Source: Denitrovibrio acetiphilus DSM 12809
Lineage (GTDB): Bacteria > Chrysiogenota > Deferribacteres > Deferribacterales > Geovibrionaceae
Length of the DNA: 64,000 nt
Direction of reading: 5' to 3'
NCBI RefSeq assembly: GCF_000025725.1
Contig: NC_013943.1
Span: 3,158,078-3,222,077 of the forward strand
Under the pieces are notes generated by a model. It ran no database searches and was not told the DNA's origin. It was given only the letters and a program-made list of their open reading frames with translations. The first letter of the stretch is position 1; every line of letters starts with the position of its first letter. Of this stretch, positions 51,571-58,877 are shown in pieces. The position numbers and the translations under genes were made by a program.

Positions 51571-52551
51571 ATGAACATATTTTCCAGAATTATCGGAACC
51601 GGATCTTACTTCCCTGAAAAAATCATGACAAATAAAGATTTCGAAAAATTCCTTGATACAAGTGACGAATGGATCAAAACAAGGACAGGGATGAAGGAGC
51701 GCCGTGTTGCAGGTGCTGGGGAATATACAAGCGACATGGGAGCCAAGGCTGCACTTGCTGCTATAGAAATGGCGGGAATAAATCCGGAGGAGCTTGACGG
51801 CATTATTGTTGCCACTTTCACACCGGATACTACGATGCCATCCACTGCATGCCGTATTCAGCATAAGATCAAAGCAGGAAATGGTTTTGCTTTTGACCTT
51901 TCTGCTGCGTGCTCAGGTTTCTTATACGCGTGTAGTCTAGCAAATGGGCTTATCAAGTCCGGCTCTGCAAAAAAGATACTTATAGTCGGTGCTGAAAATC
52001 TTACCGCAAGCCTTGACTGGCGGGACAGGGGAACCTGTATCCTTTTCGGGGACGGAGCAGGAGCAGTTGTGCTTTCCGCTGATGCTGAACCGGGGATACA
52101 TAGTGTACATACATATGCTGACGGTCAGTACGGCGAACTTCTTAAACAGGACAACATCGGAACTAAGTTTCTGCGTGACCTGAAAGATGAACCTATCGAA
52201 GACAATATGATAAAGATGAAAGGGAATGATATCTTCAAAATAGCTGTGCGTGCCATGGCTGACGCCGCAAAAGAAGCTGCCGATGCAGCAGGGTTTGCCC
52301 CTGAGGATATCGACTGGGTCATTCCGCATCAGGCGAATATGAGGATAATCGACGCTGTCGCTAAGAGACTGGGTGTTTCTATGGACAATGTTGTTATAAA
52401 TATAGAGCAGTATGCTAACACGTCTGCTGCAACAATACCCACAGCTCTTGACCAATACGTCAGAGAGGGTAAGATAAAGAAAGGTGATAATGTTGTGTCT
52501 GCTGCTTTCGGCGGCGGACTGACATGGGGTTCTATGTCGTTTACATTCTAA
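51571..52551 (+). CDS. fabH: 3-oxoacyl-ACP synthase III
   Basis: Starts fatty acid synthesis by condensing acetyl-CoA with malonyl-ACP. With the ATG at 51571 (AGGTGG upstream) the protein has 326 residues, the normal size; an upstream TTG reading overlaps plsX and is not needed. The catalytic triad is C114 in SAACSGFLYA, the histidine in VIPHQANMRI and the asparagine in QYANTSAAT. It lies 37 bp after plsX, 129 bp before fabD. Confidence 0.96.
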   Translation: MNIFSRIIGTGSYFPEKIMTNKDFEKFLDTSDEWIKTRTGMKERRVAGAGEYTSDMGAKAALAAIEMAGINPEELDGIIVATFTPDTTMPSTACRIQHKIKAGNGFAFDLSAACSGFLYACSLANGLIKSGSAKKILIVGAENLTASLDWRDRGTCILFGDGAGAVVLSADAEPGIHSVHTYADGQYGELLKQDNIGTKFLRDLKDEPIEDNMIKMKGNDIFKIAVRAMADAAKEAADAAGFAPEDIDWVIPHQANMRIIDAVAKRLGVSMDNVVINIEQYANTSAATIPTALDQYVREGKIKKGDNVVSAAFGGGLTWGSMSFTF

Positions 52552-52680
52552 CAGGTGGACTTGCCCTTTTGCGGGGGCTTTTGCAGTGTTGAAACTGACG
52601 TCTTAAAAACCTTTGCCGGAACATTTTGCAGCTTCATGAGTGGAGTCTGCGTAATTCATATTTAATCTCTGGAGATTGAA

Positions 52681-53601
52681 ATGGGTAAAACAGCAGTTGT
52701 CTTTCCTGGGCAGGGAGCTCAGTTTGTCGGAATGGGGAAAGACTTTTACGAAAAACACGAAAGTGTTAAGCAGATATTTGATAAAGCTGATGAAAGCCTT
52801 GGCTATGGTCTGACAGAAATTATGTTTGACGGGCCGGAGGATGACCTTAAACTTACATCTAACACTCAGCCGGCACTGCTCACTATGAGCATAGCTATTT
52901 GGGATATTCTGAAAAGCAGAGTCCATGCTGACTTTTTCGCAGGTCACTCACTAGGCGAGTATTCTGCTGTGGTTGCTGCCGGCGGACTCAGTTTCGAAGA
53001 GGGTGTTAAAGCCGTGCATAACAGAGGCAGGTTTATGCAGTCTGCTGTCCCTGTGGGCGTTGGTGCTATGGCTGCTGTCATGGGTGCTGCTGACGAAGAT
53101 ATTGTGGCTGTCTGTAAAGAGGTCAGCGGTGACAGGATTTGCGAACCTGCGAATTTTAACTGTCCGGGGCAGGTTGTGGTTGCAGGACATACTGAGGCGG
53201 TAGAAGAGTTTTGCGTGAAGATAAAAGAGAAGGGTGCAAAGAGAGCAATGCTGCTCCCTGTCAGTGCTCCTTTTCACTGTTCACTCATGAAACCAGCCAG
53301 ACAGGATATGGCAGCTTATCTTAAAAACGAAACAATTATAAAGAATCTTTCAACACCTGTGTATAATAACGTCGACGCAAAGGTTGAACATACCGGAGAA
53401 GAGGTTTATGATGCTCTCTGCCGTCAGGTGGACGGTGCCGTTATGTGGACAGAGCTTATCAGAAATATGATAAATGATGGTGTTGACAGATTTATAGAGG
53501 TTGGAGCCGGAAAAGTTCTCTCCGGGCTGATTAAAAAAATAGACAAGACGGTTGCTATAGAAAATATTTCTACCGCTTCTGATCTTGAGAAAGGGGAATA
53601 A
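52681..53601 (+). CDS. fabD: Malonyl-CoA:ACP transacylase
   Basis: Transfers malonyl from CoA to ACP. The 306-residue protein has FPGQGAQFVGMG at the N terminus, the nucleophile S90 in FAGHSLGEYSA, the arginine in NRGRFMQ and the catalytic histidine in APFHCSLM near 200. AGAGATTGAA-like sequence (CTGGAGATTG) precedes the ATG. The upstream gap of 129 bp contains a weak GC hairpin with T tail at about 52563-52582 that may attenuate read-through from fabH. Confidence 0.95.
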   Translation: MGKTAVVFPGQGAQFVGMGKDFYEKHESVKQIFDKADESLGYGLTEIMFDGPEDDLKLTSNTQPALLTMSIAIWDILKSRVHADFFAGHSLGEYSAVVAAGGLSFEEGVKAVHNRGRFMQSAVPVGVGAMAAVMGAADEDIVAVCKEVSGDRICEPANFNCPGQVVVAGHTEAVEEFCVKIKEKGAKRAMLLPVSAPFHCSLMKPARQDMAAYLKNETIIKNLSTPVYNNVDAKVEHTGEEVYDALCRQVDGAVMWTELIRNMINDGVDRFIEVGAGKVLSGLIKKIDKTVAIENISTASDLEKGE

Positions 53602-53603
53602 AT

Positions 53604-54353
53604 ATGCTTAAAGGAAGAATCGCTCTTGTTACCGGTGCTTCAAGCGGTATCGGAAAAGTAATAGCTATGAAACTTGCTGCACTTGGCGCAAAAGTTGCAG
53701 TTAATTATATCGACATTGCAAACATAAAAGATGACGCTGAATCTGTTGTGGCAGAGATAAAGGCTGCCGGCGGAGAGGCGGCCGCATTCGCTGCGGATGT
53801 TTCCAGCGAGGAATCCGTTAGCGCAATGATAAAAGAGATCAACGAATCTCTGGGGGCTGTTGATATTCTTGTAAATAATGCAGGGATCACTCAGGATACG
53901 CTTATTATGAGAATGAAAGTGGAGCAGTGGGAAAAAGTGCTTGATGTTAACCTTAAAGGTGCTTTTATCTGTACAAAATCAGTTCTGAAAGGCATGATGA
54001 AAAGCAGATATGGAAAGATAGTTAATATCGCTTCCGTTGTGGGCTTTTCCGGTAATGCAGGTCAGGCAAACTATTCTGCAAGTAAAGCAGGTCTTGTGGG
54101 GCTCACAAAAACGAGTGCTCAGGAACTTGCCGGCAGAGGGATAAGAGTAAATGCTGTCGCTCCCGGTTTTATAAAAACAGCAATGACTGAGGTTCTCCCT
54201 GAAAATGTGATAGAGGCTATGCAGGCAAAAATAGCTCTCGGCACACTAGGCGAGGCTGAAGATGTTGCAAATGCTGTAGTTTTTCTGGCAAGCCCGGAAT
54301 CAGACTATATCACTGGTAATACTATTCATGTCAATGGCGGAATGTATATGTGA
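53604..54353 (+). CDS. fabG: 3-oxoacyl-ACP reductase
   Basis: A 249-residue short-chain dehydrogenase with NADPH motif TGASSGIGK (10-18), LVNNAGITQD, and the catalytic Ser-Tyr-Lys in IASVVGFSGNAGQANYSASKAG. It reduces 3-ketoacyl-ACP in the elongation cycle. Two bases separate it from fabD, and acpP follows after 93 bp. The C-terminal GNTIHVNGGMYM is the standard FabG ending. Confidence 0.96.
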   Translation: MLKGRIALVTGASSGIGKVIAMKLAALGAKVAVNYIDIANIKDDAESVVAEIKAAGGEAAAFAADVSSEESVSAMIKEINESLGAVDILVNNAGITQDTLIMRMKVEQWEKVLDVNLKGAFICTKSVLKGMMKSRYGKIVNIASVVGFSGNAGQANYSASKAGLVGLTKTSAQELAGRGIRVNAVAPGFIKTAMTEVLPENVIEAMQAKIALGTLGEAEDVANAVVFLASPESDYITGNTIHVNGGMYM

Positions 54354-54446
54354 TCATGCGATCAATTGACGAATTTGTAATTTTAATCTTGCATAAAAAT
54401 TGAATTAATTATATCTCTCTAACGAGAAATCTAGGAGGACCATAAA

Positions 54447-54683
54447 ATGGCAGATATCGCAGCTAAAGTAAAAGAAATAATTGTAGAGCAACTTAACGTG
54501 GATGCAGATGCAGTAGTTGAAGACGCATCTTTCATAGACGACCTTGATGCAGATTCTCTTGACACAGTAGAACTTATCATGGCTTTTGAAGAAGAGTTCG
54601 GTCTTGAGATTCCTGATGAGGAAGCTGAGAAAATTAAAACTGTCGGCGATGCTATTAAACACATCGAATCCGCAGCTGAATAA
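54447..54683 (+). CDS. acpP: Acyl carrier protein
   Basis: A 78-residue, strongly acidic four-helix protein with the phosphopantetheine attachment serine S37 in [17 protein letters not shown] lies 8 bases upstream of the ATG, an excellent site suiting high expression. A GC-rich hairpin with T tract follows the gene, so part of the transcripts probably end before fabF. Confidence 0.97.
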   Translation: MADIAAKVKEIIVEQLNVDADAVVEDASFIDDLDADSLDTVELIMAFEEEFGLEIPDEEAEKIKTVGDAIKHIESAAE

Positions 54684-54701
54684 TATCAGACTCTAGATCC
54701 T

Positions 54702-54732
54702 GGCGGGGGCTTCAGCCCCCCAACGGTTTTTT
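54702..54732 (+). terminator. Intrinsic terminator after acpP
   Basis: GGGGGC (54705-54710) and GCCCCC (54715-54720) form a compact stem with a TTCA loop; CAACGG and then six T follow at 54727-54732. The gap of six bases before the T tract makes it somewhat weaker than the terminator at 48.4 kb. It could set a higher acpP level relative to fabF. Confidence 0.7.
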
Positions 54733-54793
54733 AAGAAGAATTATCAAGTCACTTCGGTTTAGCCCCTGGTGGCTTTTATATGTTTTAAGAACA

Positions 54794-54815
54794 GATAAAA
54801 ACGTAAGTTTTTATC
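54794..54815 (+). promoter_or_regulatory. Perfect 9-bp inverted repeat in the fabF leader
   Basis: GATAAAAAC-gtaa-GTTTTTATC lies 15 bases upstream of the fabF GTG codon and just before its ribosome binding site. It could be an operator or an mRNA hairpin placed next to the translation start; no match to the FapR or FabT operator is apparent. Confidence 0.55.
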
Positions 54816-54830
54816 ATTGTGGAGGAATTT

Positions 54831-56075
54831 GTGAAGAAAAGAGTAGTTGTAACAGGCTATGGTCTTATCACGCCTATCGGGATTGGTAACGAGGAGAACT
54901 GGAATTCTCTTGTGAACGGTATAACAGGTATCGACTATATCCCTGCCGATAGGCTTGATACAGAAAACCTGCCAGTAAAATTCGCCGGTATGATAAAAGA
55001 TCTTGATGTATCTAAATACGTCGATCCGAAATCAGTCAAAAGGCATGAAAGATTTGTTACATACGCTATTGTGGCATCTCAGATGGCTCTTAATATGGCA
55101 GAGTTCGATGCGGAAAAGTTTGACCTGGACAGATGCGGTACATGTGTTGGTTCAGGTATTGGCGGTTTTCAGGCAATCGAAGAAACAACAAGAGCTTATG
55201 ATGCAAAAGGTGTAAAAAAGATTTCTCCTTTCTTCATTCCTACTTCCATCATAAACATGGCAAGCGGTGGTGTTTCTATACAGTTTGGATTCAAAGGTCC
55301 GAACCTTTCTATTGTAACTGCATGCACAACAGGTACGCATTCTGTCGGTGAAGCAGCAAGGATAATCCAGCGCGGCGACGCAGATGTTATGCTTGCGGGC
55401 GGTACAGAAAGCTCGATAACAGCTCTTGCTATCGGCGGGTTCTCAAATATGAGAGCATTGTCAAAAAGAAATGATGATCCAAAAGCTGCGTCCAGACCTT
55501 TCGACAAAGACCGTGATGGCTTTGTCATGGGTGAAGGCTGCGGTATTATGCTTCTTGAATCTCTTGAGCACGCTCAGGCGCGGGGAGCAAAGATATACGG
55601 TGAATTTGCAGGCTACGGCTCTTCTGCTGACGCTTACCATATGACAGCTCCTGACGAAACCGGCGACGGGGCGAAAAGGTCTATGAGAGCGGCTATTAAA
55701 GATGCAGGCATAGAGCTTAGCGAGGTCGACTACATAAATGCACACGGGACATCCACACCTTTTAATGATAGAGGTGAATCTATTGCTATTTCAGAAGTTT
55801 TTGGTGAACATGCTGATAAACTTAAAATCAGTTCCACAAAATCTATGACAGGTCACCTGCTCGGTGCTGCTGGTAGTGTGGAAGGGATTTACTGCTGTAT
55901 GGCAATAGAAAAGGGCATTGTTCCGCCAACTATAAACCTTGATAATCAAGACCCTGACTGCCCTCTGGACTATGTCCCGAATAAAGCTCAGAAGCTTGAT
56001 GTAAAATATGCTTTAAGCAACTCTTTTGGTTTCGGCGGTACAAACGGGACACTTATATTTAAAAGATATGAGTAA
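54831..56075 (+). CDS. fabF: 3-oxoacyl-ACP synthase II
   Basis: Elongating condensing enzyme. I choose GTG at 54831, which has GGAGGA at 54821-54826; the protein then has 414 residues and begins KKRVVVTGYGLITPIG, normal for FabF. The Cys-His-His triad is present: TACTTGTHSVGEAA, NAHGTSTPFNDRGE and SMTGHLLGAAGSVEG. Downstream rnc starts inside the last codons of fabF in another frame (8-bp overlap). Confidence 0.96.
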   Translation: MKKRVVVTGYGLITPIGIGNEENWNSLVNGITGIDYIPADRLDTENLPVKFAGMIKDLDVSKYVDPKSVKRHERFVTYAIVASQMALNMAEFDAEKFDLDRCGTCVGSGIGGFQAIEETTRAYDAKGVKKISPFFIPTSIINMASGGVSIQFGFKGPNLSIVTACTTGTHSVGEAARIIQRGDADVMLAGGTESSITALAIGGFSNMRALSKRNDDPKAASRPFDKDRDGFVMGEGCGIMLLESLEHAQARGAKIYGEFAGYGSSADAYHMTAPDETGDGAKRSMRAAIKDAGIELSEVDYINAHGTSTPFNDRGESIAISEVFGEHADKLKISSTKSMTGHLLGAAGSVEGIYCCMAIEKGIVPPTINLDNQDPDCPLDYVPNKAQKLDVKYALSNSFGFGGTNGTLIFKRYE

Positions 56076-56775
56076 CAGCGTATCTAGCGTCGACATTGAT
56101 TCTCTGGAAGGACGGTTAGGTTACCACTTTTCAGATAAGTCGATAGTGCTTGAGGCCCTTACCCACAGGTCATATGCCCACGAAAAGAAAAACAAGCAGA
56201 ACTATGAAAGGCTGGAGTTCCTCGGTGATGCCGTACTCCAGCTTATTGTTACCGAGTATCTACTGGACAGGTATAAAGACTATGATGAAGGTTTGCTTTC
56301 GAAGCTTCGCGGCTATTTTGTCAGCGAGGGTTTTCTCAGCAGGATAGCCATAGAGCTGAAACTTGGTGAGCACATCCTTCTTGGTAAAGGTGAAAAAGCC
56401 TCCGGCGGTAAATATAAGGAATCTCTGCTGTGTGATATTTTCGAATCAGTTGTGGCGGCCATTTATCTGGACGGCGGTTACGGCTTTGCAAGAGATATCA
56501 TTATAAGACATTTCGGCTCACGCATAGACGAGGACATATCTAACAGCTCTTTTGTGGATGCTAAGAGTGAATTGCAGAAGATTTCTCAGCGTAAATTCGG
56601 CACTCTGCCTGATTACACTGTTCTTGACGAGAAAGGTCCTGAGCACGATAAGATATTTGTTGTTCGTGTGGATGTTGAAACTCTTGTCAGCGAGCAGGGG
56701 ATAGGCAAAACCAAAAAGAGCGCAGAAAAAGATGCAGCAAAGAACGCTCTTAGAAAACTTGGTAATGAAAAATAG
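56068..56775 (+). CDS. rnc: Ribonuclease III
   Basis: Cuts double-stranded RNA in rRNA processing. With the ATG at 56068 the protein has 235 residues. The catalytic domain carries YERLEFLGDAVLQL (signature motif with Glu and Asp metal ligands) and the second acidic pair in CDIFESVVAAIYLD; the C-terminal 70 residues are a double-stranded RNA-binding domain ending KKSAEKDAAKNALRKLG. acpP-fabF-rnc is a classical order. It overlaps the next gene by 11 bp. Confidence 0.95.
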   Translation: MSNSVSSVDIDSLEGRLGYHFSDKSIVLEALTHRSYAHEKKNKQNYERLEFLGDAVLQLIVTEYLLDRYKDYDEGLLSKLRGYFVSEGFLSRIAIELKLGEHILLGKGEKASGGKYKESLLCDIFESVVAAIYLDGGYGFARDIIIRHFGSRIDEDISNSSFVDAKSELQKISQRKFGTLPDYTVLDEKGPEHDKIFVVRVDVETLVSEQGIGKTKKSAEKDAAKNALRKLGNEK

Positions 56776-57796
56776 GATACTCCCTGTTTTTATAACTTTC
56801 GCCGGGTGCACATCCAGATGCGTTTACTGCAACCAACACAGAATTACCGGAGTGCGTCCATCGAATGTAATAAGCTCTGCCAGACAGCAGATCAGCGAAT
56901 GTTTGTCTATGGATGCGAAATGGACTGAACTTGCCTTTTACGGAGGAAGTTTTAGCTGCCTGCCTGATGGTATTCGTTCGGAACTGTATAAACTTGCAAA
57001 AGAAACCGGCATCAATACTTTAAGGTTTTCCACCTCTCCTGACTGTATAAATCAGAAAATATTAGACGAAAGTGTTCGAAATGGAGTAAAAACCATTGAG
57101 CTGGGAGTGCAGTCTCTGGACGATACTGTACTGAAAGCCAACAAAAGACCATACCTTGCATCAGAATGCGAAGCAGCATTTGCACATGTTAAGACTGCTG
57201 TTGAGCATGCAGGGATACAGCTTATGACCGGGCTTTATAAAGAAGATTTTAATTCTTTTGCAAAAACTGTAGACAGGGCAGTTATGATGCGGGCTGATTA
57301 TGCACGGATATATCCTACTGTTGTAATAGAGGAAACAGAGCTTGCTGATCTGTGGCGCACAGGGGAATATGTGCCTTTGACTCTTGCTGACGCTGTTGCC
57401 CGCTGTGCTTATGGATTTATACTGTTGTCTGCATCAGGGTGTGACGTAATCAGAGTGGGACTCCATGACAGTCTTTCAGTAAGGGAATCTGCCCTCGCCG
57501 GAGCGTACCATCCCGCAATGGGCGACATGGTGAAAACAGTTGTTGTGCAAACCTTCATAAATACTATGGGTGAAATATGCGTTGACCAAAGATACCTCAA
57601 TGTAGCATATGGTTATGGCGGCTATCTGAAAAAGTTGTACAGAGAAAATGTGTTTATCAAAGAAGGTGTTAAACCGGATTTTAAAGATATGTCAAAAGAG
57701 ATAGTGAGGGTGCTTAGTGAAGATTATAAGCGGAAGCTTCAAGAACAGACAGCTTGTTACGCCGAAAGACTCGTCGATTCGACCAACAACAGATAA
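56765..57796 (+). CDS. Elp3-like radical SAM protein
   Basis: With the ATG at 56765 the protein has 343 residues and starts RILPVFITFAGCTSRCVYCNQ; the cluster cysteines form C-x3-C-x2-C near residues 15-22. ELAFYGGSFSCLP is the GGE-like strand and the radical SAM barrel follows (TIELGVQSLDD). It resembles the oxygen-independent coproporphyrinogen/Elp3 branch but has no acetyltransferase domain, and its substrate is unknown; related genes often lie next to rnc. The 3' end overlaps the rsmD start by 80 bp in another frame, so its C-terminal 26 residues share DNA with RsmD. Confidence 0.85.
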   Translation: MKNRILPVFITFAGCTSRCVYCNQHRITGVRPSNVISSARQQISECLSMDAKWTELAFYGGSFSCLPDGIRSELYKLAKETGINTLRFSTSPDCINQKILDESVRNGVKTIELGVQSLDDTVLKANKRPYLASECEAAFAHVKTAVEHAGIQLMTGLYKEDFNSFAKTVDRAVMMRADYARIYPTVVIEETELADLWRTGEYVPLTLADAVARCAYGFILLSASGCDVIRVGLHDSLSVRESALAGAYHPAMGDMVKTVVVQTFINTMGEICVDQRYLNVAYGYGGYLKKLYRENVFIKEGVKPDFKDMSKEIVRVLSEDYKRKLQEQTACYAERLVDSTNNR

Positions 57797-58244
57797 AGCA
57801 AAGAATGCAATATTTTCGTCGCTTTTTGATAAAGTGCATGGGGCAAAAGTGCTTGACCTTTTCTGCGGTACAGGAGCATTTGGGCTTGAAGCACTCAGCA
57901 GAGGAGCTTCGCACTGTACCTTCATAGACATTCATACGGATCTTATCAAAAAAAACTGTCAGATAGCAGACAACGGAACTTATACTGTCATCAAAGGAAG
58001 GGCAGAGGCTCTTGTGGAAAAGCTTCGCGGTGAATTTGATATCATATTTATTGATCCGCCTTATGGAGATATTGAGCCTTTGGAGCTTATAAAAAAGATA
58101 AAAGACAATGAAATCCTTGCAAACGAAGGAATTTTAATATATGAAGAGAGCGTAAGAACGCCGTTTAGCTACCCAGAAGAATTTGAGCTGCGAAGCGAAA
58201 AGAGATACGGCGATACAAAAATCTACTATCTTTCGGTGATGTAA
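57717..58244 (+). CDS. rsmD: 16S rRNA (guanine966-N2)-methyltransferase RsmD
   Basis: A 175-residue Rossmann methyltransferase. The N terminus KIISGSFKNRQLVTPKDSSI, then RPTTDKAKNAIFSSL, is the standard RsmD opening, which fixes the GTG start at 57717 although it lies 80 bp inside the upstream gene. SAM-binding motif VLDLFCGTGAFGLEALSRG and the catalytic FIDPPYG (D/N-PPY type) are present. It modifies 16S rRNA during 30S assembly. coaD starts immediately after the stop, as in many genomes (rsmD-coaD pair). Confidence 0.94.
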   Translation: MKIISGSFKNRQLVTPKDSSIRPTTDKAKNAIFSSLFDKVHGAKVLDLFCGTGAFGLEALSRGASHCTFIDIHTDLIKKNCQIADNGTYTVIKGRAEALVEKLRGEFDIIFIDPPYGDIEPLELIKKIKDNEILANEGILIYEESVRTPFSYPEEFELRSEKRYGDTKIYYLSVM

Positions 58245-58736
58245 ATGATAGGACTGTATCCCGGGACGTTCGACCCGCTCACAAACGGACACGTGGATAT
58301 CGCCCACAGAGGCGCAAAACTTTTCGACAAGCTCATCGTTGCCATATCTGAAAATCCCCAGAAAAATACAGCATTTACACTTGAAGACAGAGTCTCTATG
58401 GCACAGGAAGTCTTTTGTGAAATCCCGAATATAGAGGTTGTGCCGTTTACATGCCTGTTGATTAAGTTCATGAAAAAAGTGAATGCTGATGTTGTTGTGC
58501 GCGGGATGCGTGCTGTCAGCGACTTTGAGTATGAATTTCAGCTTGCCCTTATGAACAGAAAGATGTCAAAAGACTTTGAAACTGTCTTTCTTATGCCGAA
58601 TCAGGACTACATATTCCTTTCGTCCAGCATGGTGCGTGAGGTTGCAGCCCATAAAGGGGACGTTGCCGGCTTTGTGCCTGAGTGCGTGAACAGGCAGATA
58701 GTGGAACTTTACGGTGCTCCCACCAAATATTGCTGA
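58245..58736 (+). CDS. coaD: Phosphopantetheine adenylyltransferase
   Basis: Penultimate enzyme of coenzyme A synthesis. The 163-residue protein has the nucleotidyltransferase motif GLYPGTFDPLTNGHVDIA (T/HxGH type) near the N terminus, VRGMRAVSDFEYE, and the second signature FLSSSMVREVAAHKGDV. Length is typical. Last gene of the block begun at hisF; no obvious terminator follows. Confidence 0.96.
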   Translation: MIGLYPGTFDPLTNGHVDIAHRGAKLFDKLIVAISENPQKNTAFTLEDRVSMAQEVFCEIPNIEVVPFTCLLIKFMKKVNADVVVRGMRAVSDFEYEFQLALMNRKMSKDFETVFLMPNQDYIFLSSSMVREVAAHKGDVAGFVPECVNRQIVELYGAPTKYC

Positions 58737-58877
58737 TTTCTCCTTATTTTATGCCCCTTTGCATGACTCATGCAGTTGATTATTAGCCTCTAAGGTGATA
58801 GTATTAAAAATTAGGATAAGTGTCCTTGGCAGTCCCTTTGCGTCTGCCGTACCACCGCATCGTTTAAGAGGGGTTCT

